Assembly (NCBI GenBank): GCA_965221655.1
Contig: OZ244906.1
Span: 2,542,001-2,606,000, forward strand
Length of the DNA: 64,000 nt
Source: Bin107 sp965221655
GTDB lineage: Bacteria; UBA8248
Reading direction: 5' to 3'
This document shows, piece after piece, positions 1-9,428 of this stretch. The notes below the pieces were generated by a model. The model did no database searches. It was not told where the DNA came from and worked only from the letters and a program-made list of their open reading frames with translations. The first letter of the stretch is position 1. Every line of letters starts with the position of its first letter. Position numbers and translations under genes: made by a program.

Positions 1-582
1 CGTACGCGCGGGGTGTGCTCCATGACGGCCGCGCAGGCTTTTGCCCTCGGCATCACCGGGCCGCTGCTCAGAGCCTGCGGCGTCGCCTACGACATCCGCA
101 AGAACGAGCCCTACTCGGGGTATGAGGAGTTCGACTTCGAGATTCCCGTGGGCGAGGCGGGCGACATTCTGGACAGATACCTGGTGCGCATCGCCGAGAT
201 GCGCGAGTCGCGCCGCATCGCGCTTCAGGCGCTCGAGGGAATGCCCGAGGGGCCGCTCATGGCGGACGACCCCAAGGTCGTGCCGCCGCCCAAGGAGCAG
301 CTCGCCCACGACATGGAGGCGTTGATCCACCACTTCAAGATATTCACCGAGGGCTACAGCGTGCCCGCGGGGGAGGTATACCAGGTCATCGAATCCCCCC
401 GGGGAGAGTTGGGCTACTACATCGTGAGCGACGGGAGTCCCGGCCCCTACAAGGTGAAGGTGCGCGCGCCGAGTTTCGCGAACCTCCACGCGCTCTCGGA
501 AATTACCCGGGACGGGATGATGGGCGACGTGGTGGCGGCCATCGGCAGCATCGACATCGTGCTGGGCGAAATAGACCGCTGA
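1..582 (+). CDS. nuoD: NADH-quinone oxidoreductase subunit D, C-terminal part (cut by window edge)
   Basis: The reading frame is open from base 1 to a TGA at 582, so the 5' part of the gene lies outside the window. The visible 193 codons match the C-terminal half of the 49-kDa complex I subunit. They include the ALGITGPLLRACG segment, the DRYLVRIAEMRES helix, the GELGYYIVSDG strand and the terminal GSIDIVLGEIDR, which forms part of the quinone site next to NuoB. The complete paralogue at 14126-15268 aligns along the whole stretch. nuoE follows after 16 bases, so this is the interior of a nuo operon whose first genes are upstream of the window. Confidence 0.95.
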   Translation, partial: RTRGVCSMTAAQAFALGITGPLLRACGVAYDIRKNEPYSGYEEFDFEIPVGEAGDILDRYLVRIAEMRESRRIALQALEGMPEGPLMADDPKVVPPPKEQLAHDMEALIHHFKIFTEGYSVPAGEVYQVIESPRGELGYYIVSDGSPGPYKVKVRAPSFANLHALSEITRDGMMGDVVAAIGSIDIVLGEIDR

Positions 583-598
583 GGCGGGGGGCTTTGTT

Positions 599-1198
599 TT
601 GGAGTTGATACGGTTTCCCCATTCCGAACAAGAAGAGCGCTTTGAGTTCTCGCCCGAGAACGCGGCCGCGCTCGAGCGCATCATCGCCAAGTATCCGGTA
701 AAGCGCTCCGCCCTGATTCCCGCACTCCAGCTGGCCCAGGAGCAGGAGGGCTTCATCACCAGCGCGGTGATGCAGTGCGTCGCCGAGATGTTCGAGGTCT
801 CCCCCATGGAGGTGTGGGGGGTGGTGAGCTTCTACACCATGCTCAAGACCTCCCCCATCGGCGAGCACCACGTGCAGGTGTGCAACAACCTCTCCTGCGC
901 GCTCATGGGGGCGGGCAAGCTGTTGCAAGCCATAGAGAACCGCCTGGATTGCGGCGTGGGCGAGACGCGCGCGGACGGAAAATTCTCCATCGAGGCCGTC
1001 GAGTGCCTCGGGGCGTGCGGGGGTGCTCCCTGCGTGCAGATAAACGAGCACTACTTCGAGGGTGCGACGCCCGGGATGATGGACGAGATTCTGGGCGCCC
1101 TGGAGCGGGGCGAGGCCGTCTCGCCCGTCGGGGCGGACGAGGTGGCCGCACCCGCTCTGGCGGATGTACCCGACGACGCGGCGAAAGAGCAGGAATAG
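599..1198 (+). CDS. nuoE: NADH-quinone oxidoreductase subunit E
   Basis: This is the 24-kDa thioredoxin-fold subunit of the NADH-oxidising arm. The [2Fe-2S] cluster N1a ligands are visible as C95 and C100 (CNNLSC) and C136 and C140 (CLGAC), with the family spacing. The gene probably starts at TTG 599, because no better start precedes the conserved helical region. The last ~30 residues form an Ala/Asp/Glu-rich tail beyond the usual domain. It lies 16 bases after nuoD and 4 bases before nuoF, and should be translated with them. Confidence 0.95.
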   Translation: MELIRFPHSEQEERFEFSPENAAALERIIAKYPVKRSALIPALQLAQEQEGFITSAVMQCVAEMFEVSPMEVWGVVSFYTMLKTSPIGEHHVQVCNNLSCALMGAGKLLQAIENRLDCGVGETRADGKFSIEAVECLGACGGAPCVQINEHYFEGATPGMMDEILGALERGEAVSPVGADEVAAPALADVPDDAAKEQE

Positions 1199-1202
1199 AG
1201 AA

Positions 1203-2507
1203 ATGGCGCTGGTGCTGGAGAAGATCGTGACGGGCCGCTTCGATGACCCCGCGGCCGCGCACATGGCGGGCTACGAGGCCACGGGCGGCTACGCGGCGAT
1301 GCGCAAGCTGCTCGGTGGCGTCGCCCCCGCCGACGTGATCGAGCTCGTCAAGGCATCGGGCCTGCGCGGACGCGGCGGGGCGGGCTTTCCCTGCGGCCTC
1401 AAGTGGAGCTTCGTGCCCCAGGTCGACGGCCCCAAGTATCTTGCCGTGAACGCCGACGAGGGCGAGCCGGGCACCTTCAAGGACCGCGAGCTCATGCTGC
1501 GCGACCCCCACCAGCTGATAGAGGGCATCCTCATCGCCTGCTACGCCGTGGGCATCGAGAAGGCCTACATTTACGTGCGCGGAGAGTTTGTCGCCCCCTG
1601 GCGCGCGGTGGAGCGCGCCCTGGCCGAGGCCTACGAGAAGGGCTACGTCGGCAAGAACGTGATGGGCAGCGACTTCTCCTGCGACATCTACACCCACCGC
1701 GGGGCGGGCGCCTACATCTGCGGGGAGGAGACGGGGCTTCTCGAATCGCTGGAGGGCAAACGCGGCCACCCGCGCCTCAAGCCTCCCTTTCCGGCGGTGG
1801 TCGGCCTCTACGCGCGTCCCACCGTCATCAACAACGTGGAGACGCTCGCGAACCTTCCCCACATCGTGGACAAGGGGGCGGAGTGGTTCGCGGGCATCGG
1901 CATCGACGAGAAGAACGCGGGCACGCGCATGTACTGCGTCTCGGGCCACGTGGCGAAGCCGGGGCTCTACGAGTTGCCGCTCGGCCTCACCTGTGAGGAG
2001 ATGATCCACGAGCACTGCGGCGGAATGCGCAACGGCGCCGCGCTCAAGGCGGTGATTCCCGGCGGGGCGAGCGCACCGGTGCTGAGTGCGAAGGAAGTTT
2101 ATGAGGACAAGGTGACGATGGACTTCGACTCCCTCGCGCGCGCGGGCAGTATGGGCGGCAGCGGCGGGGTGATCGTGATGGACGAGACGACGTGCATGGT
2201 ACAGGCCGCGGGGAGGCTCGCCGCCTTTTTCGAGCACGAATCCTGCGGGCAGTGCTCGGTGTGCCGGGAGGGGACCGGCTGGGTGTCGGAGATTCTCGCC
2301 CGCATCGAGCGCGGCGAGGGGCGGGCGGACGACCTGGAAACGCTCGCGTCGATAGACCCCAACATGCGCGGCAACACCATCTGCGTGCTCTCGGATGCGT
2401 GCGCCATGATGTTCGGCGCGTTCCTGACGAAGTTTTACGACGAGTTCGAGGCGCACATCTCTCTGGGTCGCTGCCCGCTGGGCAGCCCGTATCCCGCCAG
2501 GGCGTGA
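1203..2507 (+). CDS. nuoF: NADH-quinone oxidoreductase subunit F (NADH/FMN-binding)
   Basis: This 434-aa 51-kDa subunit oxidises NADH through FMN. Visible motifs are GRGGAGFP (residue ~56, FMN/NADH binding), GAGAYICGEETGLLESLEG (~168-186) and the [4Fe-4S] N3 ligands C348, C351 and C354 (CGQCSVC) with C394. The ATG at 1203 is preferred over an upstream start at 1164 because it lies just after nuoE and begins where the family begins. Its presence, with nuoE and nuoG, makes cluster 1 a full NADH-using complex I. Cluster 2 has no equivalent. Confidence 0.96.
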   Translation: MALVLEKIVTGRFDDPAAAHMAGYEATGGYAAMRKLLGGVAPADVIELVKASGLRGRGGAGFPCGLKWSFVPQVDGPKYLAVNADEGEPGTFKDRELMLRDPHQLIEGILIACYAVGIEKAYIYVRGEFVAPWRAVERALAEAYEKGYVGKNVMGSDFSCDIYTHRGAGAYICGEETGLLESLEGKRGHPRLKPPFPAVVGLYARPTVINNVETLANLPHIVDKGAEWFAGIGIDEKNAGTRMYCVSGHVAKPGLYELPLGLTCEEMIHEHCGGMRNGAALKAVIPGGASAPVLSAKEVYEDKVTMDFDSLARAGSMGGSGGVIVMDETTCMVQAAGRLAAFFEHESCGQCSVCREGTGWVSEILARIERGEGRADDLETLASIDPNMRGNTICVLSDACAMMFGAFLTKFYDEFEAHISLGRCPLGSPYPARA

Positions 2508-2523
2508 CGGGGGGAGGCGACGG

Positions 2524-5106
2524 ATGTCGAGCGAGCAGGTAACCTTCGTATTCAACGACCAGACGCTGACGGCGGAGAAGGGTCTGCCGGTTCTCGAGGC
2601 CGCCCTGCGCATCGGGGCGCACGTTCCGCACTTTTGCTACCACAAGAATCTCTCCATCGTGGGCCAGTGCCGCGCCTGTCTGGTGGAGGTGCTCGACGCG
2701 GGCAACGGCAAGCCGATACCCAAGCTCCAGCCCTCCTGCGCCACGCCCGTGGCCGAGGGCATGGTGGTGAGTTCGCTCACCCCCCGCGTGCTGGAAGCCC
2801 AGGAGGGGGTGTTCGAGTTTTTGCTCAAAAACCACCCCCTCGACTGCCCGGTGTGCGATCAGGGCGGGGAGTGCCCCTTGCAGGATCAGACGATGGCCTA
2901 CGGCAAGGCGGTGAGTCGCACGCACGAGTTTCGCCGCGTCTATCCGCGCAAGGAGATGAGCCCCTTCGTCAAGCCCGAGATGAACCGCTGCGTGCACTGC
3001 ACCCGCTGCATCCGCTTCAGCGAGGAGATAGACGGCGGCGCGGAATTCGGCTGGGCACAGCGCGGCGACCGCACCGAGGTGGGCATTTACGACGACTTGC
3101 CGCTCACCAGCATCGTCTCGGGCAACGTGATCGACATCTGCCCAGTCGGCGCGCTCACTGACAACAAATACCGCTTCACGGCGCGCGTGTGGGAGATGCG
3201 CGCGAGCGAGGGTCCCTGCACGCTGTGCAGCGTGGGCTGCCGCCAGAGCGTCTGGACGAGAGACGGCGAGATCAAGCGCGTAACGGCGGGCGAGAACGAG
3301 AAGGTCAACGACACCTGGATTTGCGACGTGGGCCGCTTTGGCTGGGGCGGGGCGGGGGAGCGCATCCTCCAGCCCATGACGAGACGCGAGGGCGGCCTGG
3401 CGCCGGCGACCTGGGCGGAGGCCACGGGCGCTGCGGCGCGGGGTCTCTCCGCTGCCGCGGCCGCGCACGGAGGCGGTGCGATAGCGGGTCTCGGCGGAGC
3501 GTCCTCCACGAACGAGACGGCGTATCAGTTCGGCGTCTTCATGCGCTCGGTTCTGGGCACCAACCACGTGGACGCCCGCGTGCACCCGCGCGATTTGGTG
3601 CAGACGGACGTGCAGCGCGCGGCCTTCGGCGGCGTGGGCGGCGCAGGCTCCATCGAGGAGCTGGGGCGTTCGGGGGCCATTGTCGTCGTGGGGAGCGACC
3701 CCTTTGCCCAGCACCCCATACTCGCCCTTCAGATCAGAAAGGCCCACGGCGCGGGGGCGGTGATAGTGAACGTGAACCAAAAGCGCATCGACCTGCGCGT
3801 TCGCGGCCGGGTGCACCATCTGGTGCCCGTACTGGGCGGCATCTCGCGCACGCTGCGCGCCTTGGCGAAGTGCCTCATGGACGGGGGCGTGCAGCCCGAG
3901 GGTGCGAACGCGCACGAATACGCGGCGCTCCTGGACGCCTCGGATTTGGACGGCCTGTGCGCCGAGGCGGACGTTCCGCGCACCGACATAGAGGCGGCGG
4001 CGCGCGCGATTCTGGGGGCGGAAGGCGGAGTGAGCGTACTTTCCGGCCCCGGCGAGACGGGCAAGGTCGCCGTGTCCGAGGCAGTGAACCTCGGGCTTTT
4101 GCTCCGCGCCAACGCCCTGTTCGCCACGGGCGCACCCAACCTCCAGGGAGCGCTGGATATGGGCTTGCACCCCGAAGCCCTGCCCGGAGGCGATCTGTCG
4201 GACGCTTCTGTGCGCGCCGCGTGCGAACGAGCGTGGGGCAGGCCCCTGCACACGGAGGCGGGCAAGGACGCGAACGGGATAATCCAGGGGCTCGAGAGCG
4301 GTGAAATCAAGGCTCTCTATATTCTGGGGTGCGACCCCGTCGCCGAACACCCCGACGGCGCGCGCGTGCGCGCGGCACTCGAAAAAGCCGAGTTCGTCGT
4401 CCTGCACGCCTCTCACCCGGGGGCGAGCGCGGAATACGCCGACGTCGTGATTCCGGCGCCCACGCTCTACGAGCAGGCGGGCAGCGTAACGAACCTCGAG
4501 CGCAGGGCGCAGACGCTCGCGCGTGCGCTCAAGCCCGAGATAGACAAAATGACGCCCGAGCCCTGGCGCGCCTTCGCCGACGTTGCCAAGGCGATGGAGC
4601 GCCCCCTGCGGACGAACGCGCTGGACGCGATTCGGGTGCAGGCGCGCGGGCTCGTGCCCGCGTATGCCGACGCCTTCGGGCGCCTGCCCGAGGAGGGTCT
4701 CCACCTCAAGAGAGAGGCTGCGGGCGCGTACCAGATTGCCCGGATTCCCGAACGCGAAGCGCAAGCACCCGGCCTCCGGATGCTGCTGACGCCCGTGCTG
4801 TGGCTTTCGGGAGCTGGCGTGGCCTCGGCCGCGCACCTGGCCGACATGCCCGAGGCCGCGCTCGCGCTCTCGCCGGGCGACGCGCAGAGTCTGGAGGTGG
4901 TCGAGGGCGAGGAGGTGGAGTTCGAGGTGGGCGGCGCGCTCGTGCGTCTTCCCGCGCGCGTGGAGAAGAACGCACCCGTGGGCGTCGCCTTGGCTCCCGA
5001 GGGGTATCTGCGCGCGCACGGGGGCTCGGTTCTCAACACGGGCGGCGCGCCGGGGCGCCAGGGGGTGGAGATTCGCGTGCGCAAGGCGCAGGGGGTGGGC
5101 GCGTAG
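2524..5106 (+). CDS. nuoG: NADH-quinone oxidoreductase subunit G
   Basis: This 860-aa 75-kDa subunit carries the electron wire of the hydrophilic arm. The cluster ligands are readable: [2Fe-2S] C38, C49, C52, C72; the His-coordinated [4Fe-4S] H104, C108, C111, C117; C156, C159, C162, C206; and an additional N7-type set C232, C235, C239, C267. A molybdopterin-oxidoreductase-like domain without a visible Mo ligand follows, and then a C-terminal dinucleotide-binding-like domain. Retention of the N7 ligands resembles the E. coli and Thermus forms. Its stop codon abuts the nuoH start. Confidence 0.96.
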   Translation: MSSEQVTFVFNDQTLTAEKGLPVLEAALRIGAHVPHFCYHKNLSIVGQCRACLVEVLDAGNGKPIPKLQPSCATPVAEGMVVSSLTPRVLEAQEGVFEFLLKNHPLDCPVCDQGGECPLQDQTMAYGKAVSRTHEFRRVYPRKEMSPFVKPEMNRCVHCTRCIRFSEEIDGGAEFGWAQRGDRTEVGIYDDLPLTSIVSGNVIDICPVGALTDNKYRFTARVWEMRASEGPCTLCSVGCRQSVWTRDGEIKRVTAGENEKVNDTWICDVGRFGWGGAGERILQPMTRREGGLAPATWAEATGAAARGLSAAAAAHGGGAIAGLGGASSTNETAYQFGVFMRSVLGTNHVDARVHPRDLVQTDVQRAAFGGVGGAGSIEELGRSGAIVVVGSDPFAQHPILALQIRKAHGAGAVIVNVNQKRIDLRVRGRVHHLVPVLGGISRTLRALAKCLMDGGVQPEGANAHEYAALLDASDLDGLCAEADVPRTDIEAAARAILGAEGGVSVLSGPGETGKVAVSEAVNLGLLLRANALFATGAPNLQGALDMGLHPEALPGGDLSDASVRAACERAWGRPLHTEAGKDANGIIQGLESGEIKALYILGCDPVAEHPDGARVRAALEKAEFVVLHASHPGASAEYADVVIPAPTLYEQAGSVTNLERRAQTLARALKPEIDKMTPEPWRAFADVAKAMERPLRTNALDAIRVQARGLVPAYADAFGRLPEEGLHLKREAAGAYQIARIPEREAQAPGLRMLLTPVLWLSGAGVASAAHLADMPEAALALSPGDAQSLEVVEGEEVEFEVGGALVRLPARVEKNAPVGVALAPEGYLRAHGGSVLNTGGAPGRQGVEIRVRKAQGVGA

Positions 5107-6087
5107 ATGGTTCCTCTCCTCATTATTCTGGGCAAGGTGCTCGTGGGCTTCGGCGGGCTTTTGCTGCTCGCCGCTTACATGACCTGGATGGAGCGCCGCG
5201 TGTTCGCGCTCGTGCAGGTGCGCGTGGGGCCAAACCGCGTGGGACCCGCCGGACTTCTCCAGCCGATCGCGGACGGCATCAAGCTCATGTTCAAGGAAAC
5301 CATTATCCCCGATCAGGCGGACAAGCTTATCTATTTTCTCGCGCCGGCCATCACGGTGGTGCCCGCCCTGGCCGCCTTCGCCGTGGTGCCCTTCGGCGAC
5401 TCGGTGACCGTGTTCGGCCACAAGGTGGACCTCGTGCTGGCCGACGTGAACGTAGGCATCCTCTACGTTTTCGCCATGGCGGGCATCGGCGTCTACGGCA
5501 TCGTCCTCGGCTCGTGGGCGTCGAACAGCAAGTATCCGCTGCTGGGCGGGTTGCGCTCCGCCGCCCAGTTGATCAGCTACGAACTCTCGCTCGGCATGTC
5601 GCTTCTGGGCGTGGTGATGCTCTCGGGCACGTTGAGCCTCAAGGGCATCGTGGACGCCCAGGCGGACTGGCCCTACATCATTTTGCAGCCTCTGGGGTTC
5701 TTGCTGTTCGTCATCTGCATGCTGGCGGAGACGAACCGCGCGCCTTTCGATTTGCCCGAGGCGGAGAGCGAACTCACGGGCGGATTCCATACCGAATACA
5801 GCAGCATGCACTTTGCTATTTACTTCCTCGCCGAGTATTGCAGCATGATCACGCTCTCGGCGGTGGGTGCGACTTTCTTCCTGGGCGGATGGCGCGGGCC
5901 GCTGCTCCCGCCCGTGGTGTGGTTCCTGATCAAGGTGCTGGCGTTCATGTTCTTCTTCATGTGGCTGCGCGCCTCCACGCCGCGCCTGCGCTACGACCAG
6001 TTGATGGGTTTCGGGTGGAAGGTGCTTCTGCCCGTCTCTATCCTGAACGTGATTGTAACGGCCGCCGTCGTCGCCTTCATGGGCTAG
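5107..6087 (+). CDS. nuoH: NADH-quinone oxidoreductase subunit H
   Basis: This 326-aa ND1-type membrane subunit helps build the quinone chamber at the junction of the two arms. It has about eight hydrophobic segments and the conserved loops MEGRR-like MERRVFALVQVRVGPNRVG (residues ~28-46) and AETNRAPFDLPEAESEL, with the acidic residues of the E-channel. The ATG follows the nuoG stop with no gap, which suggests translational coupling. A close paralogue of similar length lies at 15281. Confidence 0.96.
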   Translation: MVPLLIILGKVLVGFGGLLLLAAYMTWMERRVFALVQVRVGPNRVGPAGLLQPIADGIKLMFKETIIPDQADKLIYFLAPAITVVPALAAFAVVPFGDSVTVFGHKVDLVLADVNVGILYVFAMAGIGVYGIVLGSWASNSKYPLLGGLRSAAQLISYELSLGMSLLGVVMLSGTLSLKGIVDAQADWPYIILQPLGFLLFVICMLAETNRAPFDLPEAESELTGGFHTEYSSMHFAIYFLAEYCSMITLSAVGATFFLGGWRGPLLPPVVWFLIKVLAFMFFFMWLRASTPRLRYDQLMGFGWKVLLPVSILNVIVTAAVVAFMG

Positions 6088-6115
6088 CGGGCCGCACGCA
6101 AGGGGAGGGCATGGC

Positions 6116-6595
6116 ATGTTGGGCGAGATCGTAAGGGGGTTGTGGCTGACGTTGCGCCATTCCCTGAAGAGTCGCGTGACGGTGCAGTATCCCGAAGTCC
6201 GCGAGGAGATGCCCGTGGGCTATCGCGGCCTCCACAAACTGCTGCGCTGGGAGGATGGGCTTGAGCGCTGCGTGGGGTGCAAGCTCTGCTCGGCGGCGTG
6301 CCCGGTGGACTGCATCTACGTCGAATCCGAGGAGAACGACCCCGCCGCGCCCACCTCGAAGGGCGAGCGCTACGCGAGCGTCTACGAGATCAACGAGCTG
6401 CGCTGCATCTTTTGCGGTTACTGCGAGGAGGCCTGCCCGGTCGGCGCCGTCGTCCTGGGCAACGAATACGAGTTTTGCCAGGACGACAGGAGCAAGTTCC
6501 TCTACGAGAAGGGCGACTTGCTGGTGGAGCGGACGGAGGATTATCCCGAGCTCCACGCCCGCTACGAAGAGAAGAAGCTGCTGACGTATGTCTAG
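6116..6595 (+). CDS. nuoI: NADH-quinone oxidoreductase subunit I (2x[4Fe-4S])
   Basis: This 159-aa TYKY-type ferredoxin subunit has two complete CxxCxxCxxxCP motifs: C52, C55, C58, C62 and C97, C100, C103, C107. They hold clusters N6a and N6b, which pass electrons to N2 in NuoB. The N-terminus is amphipathic and anchors it to the membrane arm. It is the only nuoI in the window, and the second complex I cluster has none. That makes this gene a candidate shared subunit (inference). Confidence 0.96.
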   Translation: MLGEIVRGLWLTLRHSLKSRVTVQYPEVREEMPVGYRGLHKLLRWEDGLERCVGCKLCSAACPVDCIYVESEENDPAAPTSKGERYASVYEINELRCIFCGYCEEACPVGAVVLGNEYEFCQDDRSKFLYEKGDLLVERTEDYPELHARYEEKKLLTYV

Positions 6596-6640
6596 GGCTC
6601 GATTGCGCGCGGGTGCTCGCGCGCCGGAGGATGGGCGGTA

Positions 6641-7159
6641 GTGGTCGGTTCCGTGTTCTTCTACATTCTGGCGGTGGTGACGACGGCGGGGGCCGTGGCC
6701 GTCGTCGCGCTCCCCAATCCGCTCTACAGCGTGCTGGCGCTGATACTCACATTTCTGGGGCTCGCCGGGCTGTATCTCTCGCTGCACGCGGAGTTCGTCG
6801 CCGCCGTGCAGGTGATCGTCTATGCCGGGGCGATCATGATGCTCTTCCTCTTTGTGGTCATGCTGATCAATCTCGACCGCGAGGAGAAGCGCGAGTTGCT
6901 TCTGCCCTTCCAGAAGCTGCTGGGCGCGGTGGCGGGCATCGCCCTGTTCGGGGTGCTGATGAAGGTATTCTTCTTCACTTCCCTCACGACGGGCAAGAAG
7001 GGCGCTTTCCCGCTTGCGCGGGTGAGTGAGGTGGGGAACACGCAGGTCGTCGGCAATCTTTTGCTGACGGACTACATACTGCCGTTTCAGGCCATGGGCG
7101 TCTTGTTGTTCGTGGGCATCGTCGGCGCCGTGGTACTGGCGCGGCGGCGCAGTCGCTAG
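6641..7159 (+). CDS. nuoJ: NADH-quinone oxidoreductase subunit J
   Basis: This 172-aa ND6-type membrane subunit has five predicted helices. The typical stretch EFVAAVQVIVYAGAIMMLFL (residues ~50-69) contains the pi-bulge helix near the E-channel. The start is taken at GTG 6641, 45 bases after nuoI, where the first hydrophobic helix begins. No strong Shine-Dalgarno sequence is visible beyond the purine stretch before it. nuoK follows after 13 bases. Confidence 0.94.
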   Translation: MVGSVFFYILAVVTTAGAVAVVALPNPLYSVLALILTFLGLAGLYLSLHAEFVAAVQVIVYAGAIMMLFLFVVMLINLDREEKRELLLPFQKLLGAVAGIALFGVLMKVFFFTSLTTGKKGAFPLARVSEVGNTQVVGNLLLTDYILPFQAMGVLLFVGIVGAVVLARRRSR

Positions 7160-7172
7160 GGGAGCGTGGAAC

Positions 7173-7475
7173 GTGGCGCCACTCGAACACTACCTGGTGC
7201 TGAGCGCGCTCCTCTTCTGTCTGGGAGTCGTGGGAGTGGTGGTGCGGCGCAACGCCATCGTCGTCATCTTGTGCATCGAACTCATGATGAACGGCGCGAA
7301 CCTGGCGTTCGTGGCCTACGGGCGGTTTCTCGATTCCATGGCGGGCCAGATGGTGGTGTTCTTCGTGATGGCGGTGGCCGCGGCGGAGGCGGCCATCGGG
7401 CTGGCCATCGTGGTGCTCATCTACAGAAACCGCGAGTCCACCGACCTGGACGAAATCAACCTGCTCAAGCTGTGA
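7173..7475 (+). CDS. nuoK: NADH-quinone oxidoreductase subunit K
   Basis: This 100-aa ND4L-type subunit has three transmembrane helices and the two conserved membrane glutamates in CIELMMNGANL and AVAAAEAAIGLAI, which belong to the proton path. It starts with GTG and its length is exactly that of the family. The C-terminal DLDEINLLKL is the family signature end. The start of nuoL is 12 bases downstream. Confidence 0.95.
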   Translation: MAPLEHYLVLSALLFCLGVVGVVVRRNAIVVILCIELMMNGANLAFVAYGRFLDSMAGQMVVFFVMAVAAAEAAIGLAIVVLIYRNRESTDLDEINLLKL

Positions 7476-7487
7476 GAACGAAAAACG

Positions 7488-9392
7488 ATGGATAGCCTTG
7501 CATTCATACTGGCGTTTCCCCTGCTCGGCGTGATCGTGAACCTGCTGTTCGGCTGGAAGCGCGGAGAGAAGTTCGCGGGCCGGGTGGCCACCCTGGCAAT
7601 TGCGCTCGCCTTTCTCGCTTCGCTCCTGGGCTGGATGCGCCTGCTGGCGATGCCTGCGGACGAGCGGGTGCTGCGCGTCGTATTGTTCGAGTGGATTCCT
7701 ATCGGCGGGCTGCAAGTAGAGGCCGCCTTTGCTCTCGACCCGATTTCCTCGGTCATGACGCTCCTCGTAACCGGCGTCGGCACGCTGATTCACCTCTACT
7801 CGATGGGCTACATGCACGGCGATCGAGGCGTGGTGCGCTACTTCATCTATCTGAACCTCTTCTCGCTTTCGATGCTCACGCTCGTCCTGGGGGACAACTT
7901 CGTCGTCATGTTCGTGGGCTGGGAGGCGGTGGGCCTTTGCAGCTACCTGCTCATCGGCTTCTGGTACGAGCGGCCCGCGGCGGCCGAGGCGGGCAAGAAG
8001 GCCTTCGTCGTGAACCGGGTGGGGGACTTCTGCTTCCTGATCGCGCTGTTCTACATCTATCACCTGTTCGGTTCGCTGGATTTCTCGGCGGTGCTCGAAA
8101 AAGCACCCACCGTGCTTGCGTCGGGGAGTGCTGCGGCGACGATTATCTGTCTCCTGCTCTTCGCGGGCGCGACGGGCAAGAGCGCGCAGATTCCGCTCTA
8201 CGTCTGGCTGCCCGACGCCATGGAGGGGCCCACTCCGGTGAGTGCGCTCATCCACGCGGCCACGATGGTGACGGCGGGCGTCTACATGGTGGCGAGAACC
8301 TACGCCCTGTTCGAACTCTCCCCCGCCGCGATGCTAGTGATGGCCGTCGTGGGCGCGCTCACGCTGCTGATGGCGGCCTCCATTGCACTGGTGCAAAACG
8401 ACATCAAGAAGGTGCTCGCCTACAGCACCGTGAGCCAGCTGGGCTACATGTTCCTCGCCTGTGGGGTGGGGGCGTTCTCGGCGGCGATCTTTCACCTGAT
8501 GACGCATGCGTTCTTCAAGGCGCTGCTCTTTCTCGGGGCGGGGAGCGTGATTCACGCCCTGGGCGGCGAGCAGGACATCCGCCGGATGGGCGGGCTGCGC
8601 GCCGCGCTGCCCCGGACGAGCAACACCTTTCTGGTGGGTGCGCTGGCGATTGCGGGCATATTCCCCTTCGCGGGATTCTTCAGCAAAGACGCCATTCTCT
8701 ACGCGGCGATGACGTCGGAGCGCGGAGGCGTCGTGCTGTGGCTCGCGGGTGCGGCGGGTGCGCTGCTGACGGCGTTCTACATGTTTCGTCTGTTCTTCAG
8801 GGTGTTCTTCGGCCGCTGTGCGCTGAGCATCGAGGAGCAGCAGAAGCTGCACGAGTCTCCCCGCAGCATGACGCGGCCCCTCCAGGCGTTGGCCGTGCTC
8901 TCGCTCGTCGGCGGCTGGGTGGGAATTCCGATCGTTACGGGCGCGAACGTGTTCGGCGACTTCCTCGCTCCCGCCCTGGGCGGCCACGGCGAGGGGCACC
9001 ACGAGGTGGTGTTCGAGATTTTGATGATGCTCTTCTCGCTCGCGCTCGCGGGCGTGGGCATCTACGCGGCCTATAACCTCTACGTCGCGCGCCCCGGCCG
9101 CGCGCGCGCCTACGCCGATTTGTGGCCGGGTCTCCACCGCGTGCTGTCGAACAAGTTCTACGTGGACGAGATATACGACGCCTGCATCGTGCAGCCCGTC
9201 AAGGGTGCCTCCATCTGGTGTCGCCGCGTCTTTGAGGAGGGTTTGGTGGACGCGGCTGTAAACGGGGCGGGCGTCTTCGCGGTTTCGGTGGGCGGAGTGC
9301 TGCGCCGCCTCCAGACGGGCTACGTGAAGAGCTACGCCGTTTCGATGCTGGTCGGCGCGCTGGTGATTGCGCTGTATCTCACGGCGCGCTGA
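7488..9392 (+). CDS. nuoL: NADH-quinone oxidoreductase subunit L
   Basis: This 634-aa antiporter-like ND5 subunit is the distal proton pump with the long lateral helix. Recognisable parts are the WEAVGLCSYLLIGFWY segment, the Lys-containing GKSAQIPLYVWLPDAMEGPTP-type loop, the FHLMTHAFFKALLFLGAG helix and a C-terminal amphipathic region with a last transmembrane helix. It is about 40 residues shorter than its cluster-2 paralogue, mainly in the loop before the lateral helix. The order L-M-N is the usual one. Confidence 0.96.
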   Translation: MDSLAFILAFPLLGVIVNLLFGWKRGEKFAGRVATLAIALAFLASLLGWMRLLAMPADERVLRVVLFEWIPIGGLQVEAAFALDPISSVMTLLVTGVGTLIHLYSMGYMHGDRGVVRYFIYLNLFSLSMLTLVLGDNFVVMFVGWEAVGLCSYLLIGFWYERPAAAEAGKKAFVVNRVGDFCFLIALFYIYHLFGSLDFSAVLEKAPTVLASGSAAATIICLLLFAGATGKSAQIPLYVWLPDAMEGPTPVSALIHAATMVTAGVYMVARTYALFELSPAAMLVMAVVGALTLLMAASIALVQNDIKKVLAYSTVSQLGYMFLACGVGAFSAAIFHLMTHAFFKALLFLGAGSVIHALGGEQDIRRMGGLRAALPRTSNTFLVGALAIAGIFPFAGFFSKDAILYAAMTSERGGVVLWLAGAAGALLTAFYMFRLFFRVFFGRCALSIEEQQKLHESPRSMTRPLQALAVLSLVGGWVGIPIVTGANVFGDFLAPALGGHGEGHHEVVFEILMMLFSLALAGVGIYAAYNLYVARPGRARAYADLWPGLHRVLSNKFYVDEIYDACIVQPVKGASIWCRRVFEEGLVDAAVNGAGVFAVSVGGVLRRLQTGYVKSYAVSMLVGALVIALYLTAR

Positions 9393-9428
9393 GTTTTTTC
9401 GGGTTTTGTCGAGGAGCATGAGGGGCGC

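Noticed and set aside
2044..6117. A 1357-codon open frame on the minus strand opposite nuoG/nuoH, and similar long antisense frames at 903-2612, 13859-15946, 17084-19060 and 21149-23362
   Set aside because: They are His/Arg/Ala-rich, lack any domain pattern and lie exactly opposite well-conserved nuo genes. High GC at third codon positions keeps such frames open.
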